64,000 nucleotides of DNA from Cristatella mucedo (lineage: Eukaryota > Bryozoa > Phylactolaemata > Cristatellidae): NCBI GenBank assembly GCA_009760855.2, contig WPIO01000093.1, positions 1,511,659 to 1,575,658 on the forward strand. The letters are read 5' to 3'. This document shows, piece by piece, positions 12,701 through 18,700 of the stretch; the stretch's first letter is position 1; each line of letters starts with the position of its first letter. The notes beneath the pieces are model-generated. The model ran no database searches, was not told the origin of the DNA, and saw nothing but the letters and a program-made list of their open reading frames with translations. The translations under genes and the position numbers were made by a program.

Positions 12701-15700
12701 GCAATGACCAGAGGTAGGCCAGTAGGGAAGAGCATAAAAATAGCAGGAGGTGGGAGCGACCAGATTGGCAAGAGAGAACAGGATGGCATAGAGGAAGTGA
12801 AATGAAATTCATAGTCGTTTGTTTCTTTGACGATTGCCGTGAGCGTGATGTTGCACTTCTGCTGCCTACCTTTTTTAATGACTTTCTTCTCTTTGAAGTG
12901 AGTGGCAATCCTTATTGCAACTGTTGTGAAATAATCTACTGTTTATTATGCAGCAGATGTGTATAGCCGTTAATGCACTTTATCTTTGTATTATTTTTGT
13001 CAGTCGAATCTATTATTGACTTCTCACTGCATCAGCAGTGCCCAGGTTTCAGCCTTCAAATAATACATTTGATAGTGTGGGTTGGTGTGCCATGCCTGTG
13101 TATTGCACTGATTCACTGTCTTCGTGTGCTCTCTAGTGTATGTTTTTATGCTTTTGCTGTCTGTTCCTCCGACATTATTGCTTTTTATTTTCCTGTAATA
13201 AATAGATCAGTTTAAGCATTTTTTGTCTTATAGGACACTCATGTGCCGTGGCAAAAGTGGTCTCATAACTAAAGTGGTCGAAGTTATGAAGCGAGAACCA
13301 ACGTCGTCGACGTTTCGATTCTGGCTTGCACGATCGGTTGAAAGCTATCTACGAGGCAGTGCATCCTTTTGTGATCAGATGTTCCTGTTACGGCGAGGTC
13401 TTCTACAGGTACATTCTGGACCTCGGTTTTGTATTATTCACTGTGTAGTCGCATGCCTTGTCAGCATTATTCTCGCATATGTTGTAGTTATGGCCTCTGC
13501 TGCTTACATAGTATCAGCTTTACAATAATGGAAAAATTTTGTCACAAACCATGCCACTAGAAATATGGGAGCCTCTGTTAGCTACCAGTAGATTGATTGC
13601 CTTGCAAAAACTTCCACTACTCGACTCTTAATGCTGCATTAAGAATTTTGTAAGGGACCGGATCTTGGCCTTCGATGACCGTTTAGTCCGGGCATCGAGA
13701 AATACTTGAATGAAAGACTACTGGGAAATATTTAATGTTTTTGAAAATATTACATTGATGGTTACTGAGGCTCTCTAAAGTTATGTTCCTCAATTCAGAA
13801 TCCTGTTTTGTGATTCAAAGACTAATTTGGTTGTCAAGTAAAAGAAAGCAATGACATAGTGATCTGACTGCTGACAGCCGATCCTTTTGCACACACTGTT
13901 CTAAGCCTTCAAATTTGCTATACTAATGATCGCAAGTTCCATTAATCTTTTGTGATGTCCTTTTCCATATTCATGACTTAAAACGGCAAGACAGTCCGAG
14001 GAAACCATAAAGAAAACATAGTGGCCTGCCTTACGTGTCCCTTTGTGATAGTGTGTATGTTTGTAACAGGGCTTGTAAGAGGTCTGGTGTGTGCTTTTGG
14101 AGGTAGAGAGCAACTAACCCTTACTGGAAGCAATTTCATTTTCGTGCTGCGTCGTCTGCTCCCGGACAGGCAGATTGGTGCCTGCATCTTTTATCGATTG
14201 ACCATATGCTTTTGATTAGAAGCTGGGTGCTAACGGCAGCTTTTCTTGTTTCAGCATGTTGCATCAAACATGCTAGTGGAGGACAGCAGGCCGAAAGAAA
14301 TTGTGCAAAGCAGCTTTGATCTGCTTGGCGAGTTGGTCAAGTTCAATGTCGAGGCATTCAAGATTCTTGATGACATCTTAAAACCCTCCGATGTGGTGAG
14401 CACCTTAATGTGTCGGCTGGGTTGCATGTAGTACTTAAGGTGGTGTGCAAGTCTGGATTACTGTCTCGTGTGTAACCGTTTCAGGAGCAACGCTTTAAGC
14501 ATCTCATCAATAAAAGTCTGGTCGATTCGAATATGTTTATACGGAGTATAATTCTATCTTACGAATTTTTTACCCAGGAGGCAACAGAACACGGTGGTAG
14601 GCTTGCTTTTCTCCGCCTTCTGCTATTTCTACCGTGGATTGCTATGCAAGCGATATGTCATCTTTTTGTGAACAGCTCTATCAGAAGGCTTTCAAACTAT
14701 ATTTGTTCAGCTGTTTTTTTATCATGTGCAGCACTAAAAGTATGAAGCCGTGTTGCTGCTTCTGCTCTATCCTGTGAATCATTGTTTTTTAGTAATACCT
14801 ATTTGGTTCAGCCTATACTACTTTGTAGCCACTAAATCCATCTGAGCTCTTTCGTTTAGCTAGCTGCTCAAGCAGTTTGTGGAACTCATGCTATCTTAAT
14901 TGACTTGTCTTGGTACTGTTTGTAGCCTATGCAAGAACTGGCAATAAGCTCTTAATGTACGTAGCAAGTTTTGTCCAGCAGCTCAACTATCTACACGAGC
15001 TCATCAGCACAACGACTGTACAAAGTATTACACAGGTGATTTGAGTGCAGTTTCATATGCTATATTATTGTCATGAGCTACCTTGTGATTGTAGATATTT
15101 TTCTATCGCTTAAGCTGTGTTTTCTCCACCATTTAACGGCTTATTGAGGTGTTCTTGAAGTTTATGCTAGCCCATTTAAAACTCGGCACTGTCCCCAGCA
15201 GTCTCATAAAATGCCGAAAGCAAGGATCTGATGTGACAAAGGGAGGTAACGAAAAATGGTATTTGCATCAAGTACCACTGAATTCTAGTGAGTGGCTTTA
15301 ATAATTCAGCAGATCAGCAAAAATGGAGCGCTAAAGGGAATGTAGCTGCCAGTCGATCTAATGTAGACTGTGTCATTATCGTTACATTTAGCGTGTGTTC
15401 GGCTGGTCATCCACCATGTTGTTTCGGCATACAAGTTGTGCCAAAGTTAGCAAAGGGATTATTTATAAACGATAAGAATAAAGGTAATTCAATTGGCCTT
15501 GGTGAGGATGCATTGAGTGGACCCAGTGACCAGTTCTGCCTGGTTACCTCAACTGCAACTATGCTGACTGTGGATTATAATTAGGGTAAGTTGATCGATT
15601 AGCATCGATCTCCTGTTTGTAAACCGCATGGCCAGAATTTTGCCCTGGGACATAAGTGCAAGAATCTCTAATCAGCCACTAGGACACCTAGACAGCCAAA

Positions 15701-18700
15701 GGTAGGAATAAACTCGTGTAACTGCAGCTACCACGGACTTGGTTATTGTGCAAGAATCCCTAATCAGCCACTAGGACACCTAGACAGCCAAAGGTAGGAA
15801 TAAACTCATGTAGCTGCAGCTACCACGAACTTCTTTATTTTGGACTGGATGGTTCTGCAATCTGTGCTGCTCCTCTTTGTGTTGCTTGACCGTGCAAGTC
15901 TGCTTGCATACTGGCTCATCTTATGCCTTAGTTACTGGCTACTTGGAATTGTAGCACAGTAGTAACTCACACTGCAACAGTGTGCCCATGCACAGTCGAG
16001 CCTGTGGCATTCAGTGAGCCTTGGCAGGTAACCTTTGGTTGGAGTTTATTGTTGCTTGGCAGCCTGATTGTGGTGTCATCGTGCATGACGGAGTGCTGTA
16101 GCATATGGAGGCTGCACATTATCAGCGTAGCTAAAAGTGAGCTTATATCGAGGAAATTGCTCAGCAGGCTAAACCTGGACCGTAAGTAGGTATGACCTGA
16201 AGCCACCGGAAATGTGGCGTTATCTTAGGCCGGTTTTCCAGTCCTCATAGCTCGCGTCTGGATCTTACCCCGGGGGTAAGGCACGTGCTCTTCACCACCC
16301 AGGTCGTGGGTTCGAGTCCTGAATAGGAAATCCTTAATTGCCATCTAGGATTGGGAGTAATAGACATTTAGGTTCTCCTACGCTGCTTAATTGAGCCTGT
16401 TAAATCAGTTAGTCTTTACTCGACAAGAGTAGGCATGCTTTCTTAAAGCTCTGCCAAATTTACTTTCTATCCCTTATAATATGCTGCACCGGGGTAAGCA
16501 AACCGATTTTTATTGACTGGCAGTACTCCAGTAAACTTTTATTAAATTCGATCGTCAACAGGAATTTATTTTAGTGGGCATGTGGCTGTAGGAACAGTTA
16601 CAACGTGTGTCAGGCCAGAGCAACTCGGAGCTTCATGCGTGGCTCCAGGCACTACGGGAAAAGCCGGCTGTCGAGAACGTTGTGAAATATAAATATTTTA
16701 GTGGTTGCATAATAATATTAACAATAGACATTTGTATAGCACCCTAAGAGAACTAGATCTCTTTCCAGGTACTTTACATATGCTGTAAGCAAAGCTTGTT
16801 AATTGATTAGTGATAACATACTGAGCATATTATCAGCAAGCATAAGTTAGTATCAGCAAGCAGAAGCAAACAAATCCCGATTAGCATGGATTTCATTGAG
16901 GAGCCTGTGCATTTTAAGCTCTTGTCGTCAAGTCAGGGGATGTCGTGACGTCAAGATTGAGTTCAAGGCTTTTGGAGCATATGAAATAAAGGCATGGTCT
17001 TTATCAAAGGATTTGAGGCTGCTTATAGGCACACGTTTTAATCAGTGGAGCAGATAATACGATGCATAGTCTGATCGGGAAATATTTTGGATTGGTAAGC
17101 TGGAGCAAGCAGATTTAAAGGGACCTAAAAATGAGTTACAAACCTTGAAGTCGATATGCTGATTAATGGGGAGCCAGTGCAAGCTGGTAAAAAGCGAAGT
17201 AATGCGACTACTATGTTCACGACCGGCAAGCCTGGCTTTTGAGTTTTTTGCCAATCAGTGTCTTATAGTACAGGCCGGAAGGCATTTAATTAGCATGTTA
17301 CAGAAGTCGAGACGGCATGTTTAAATTGCATGGAATAGCTTGAATGTGTTATTCCTGTCTAAGCTGGCCTGTCTATATGTTATGCAGGTTAACGTAGAAA
17401 GGCTTGACTGTGTGAGCATATGTGTCCATAACAAGTAATTTGGTTTCATCATTATTCAATTTGGGAAAGTATCTTGTCATCCAAGTGTGAATGTGATTAA
17501 TAGCTGGACGGCTCTAGAAAGCACAGCCTTTCGTCAAGAGACCATCTCAGAACTGGATTGTATTGTTCAAGGGGCTGCTTTCGTTCGTGCAAGGTCGTGC
17601 CCTTTCTCACCCTTCTCCCTTCCTTTTTGCTTTTAGGGTGCTCTCAAAATGTCCTTGTCGCTCTTCTCAGATCTGAGCTAGTCAGGCGATCCCTTCTGGA
17701 CAAGGACCCTGAAGCTGCCGCCAGCCGGCCTCTCACCATGAAAATAGCATACTTTCCATAGTAAAAATGGCAACCTCCACATTGACCATAACCTGAACTT
17801 GTATACAGAAGACGTGCTCGAATGTAGAGCGTCTAATTGCCCCTCCCCTCAAAAATATAGACATCCTTCATTTTAGAAAAGCGTGGTGTTTTGTGACCAG
17901 GAACGCTGGCCCATCAGACTTCACTGTAATCTTTTAAAATCCCGTCTGGAGAGCCGGAAGCAGAGAGCACCGAAAGCTGGCTATGCAGACCCTCTTATCC
18001 AAAAGAGTGACATCTTTCGACTGTTTAAAAATATGACTCGTCTCTTCTAAAAAAAAAGACAATTGATAGCATACTTTAGGAGAAATATCTTGGGACTAAA
18101 CATCGAAGGTGGGCCAGCTAACCAGCCTGCAGTGATGCCTTCAAAAGCTTATAGCCTATCCCTGGAATTCAGGCAGCTGTTCGGCAGGGCTGCCCACCAG
18201 ACCTATCAGCTAAAGATGCCTGGCCATGTTTGGGTGATCAGTGCTTATCTGGGTGCTTGTATTCGTCTTTCTGTTGTTCTTTTTAGGAAAACGTCAGCTG
18301 CTTGAACACTACCTTGGTATTTCTGATGTCAGCCAATAAGCGAGGCGAAATGGGTCGTTTCTTGCATGCTTTAAGGGAAGAGCAGGTCACTTACACCATG
18401 GAAAGAAAAGGTGGTGAGAGACTGGTGCAGAATTTCAGGTGACTGCTCACTCATTGTGTGGGCTGTGAGGGCCTGAAAGCCTGTGTTGCTGTCTCACTGC
18501 TGTTGTTGCATACATATTCGAGTGGCTTGTATACACTAATTAAAATCACCACCTGTATCATTCTGCTCGTAATCAGAACTAGTATAAACGTCTTGGTGAC
18601 CCAGTGTATGTGTATCTTTGTCTGTAAAACCTCAAAGACTAAGTGGGTGTTATGCAGGAGAGTTTTTTATTGAGCCCCCAAAGCCTAAGTGGCTTTCAGT

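Larger units (their letters stand above)
11652..13233. other. TRPC4AP intron
   Basis: Contains a minus-strand LINE-A 3' end (11989-12164), a 21-bp perfect tandem duplication (12446-12487) and a SINE S3 fragment (12531-12640). Nothing is recognised in 12640-13233. Confidence 0.65.
15036..18286. other. TRPC4AP intron, longest in the gene part
   Basis: Holds a 92-bp tandem duplication (15657-15836), SINE S3 (16262-16415) and a decayed minus-strand LINE-A (16722-17330). Nothing is recognised in 15036-15656 or 17331-18286, although the latter contains acceptor-like pyrimidine tracts without matching coding sequence. Confidence 0.6.
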
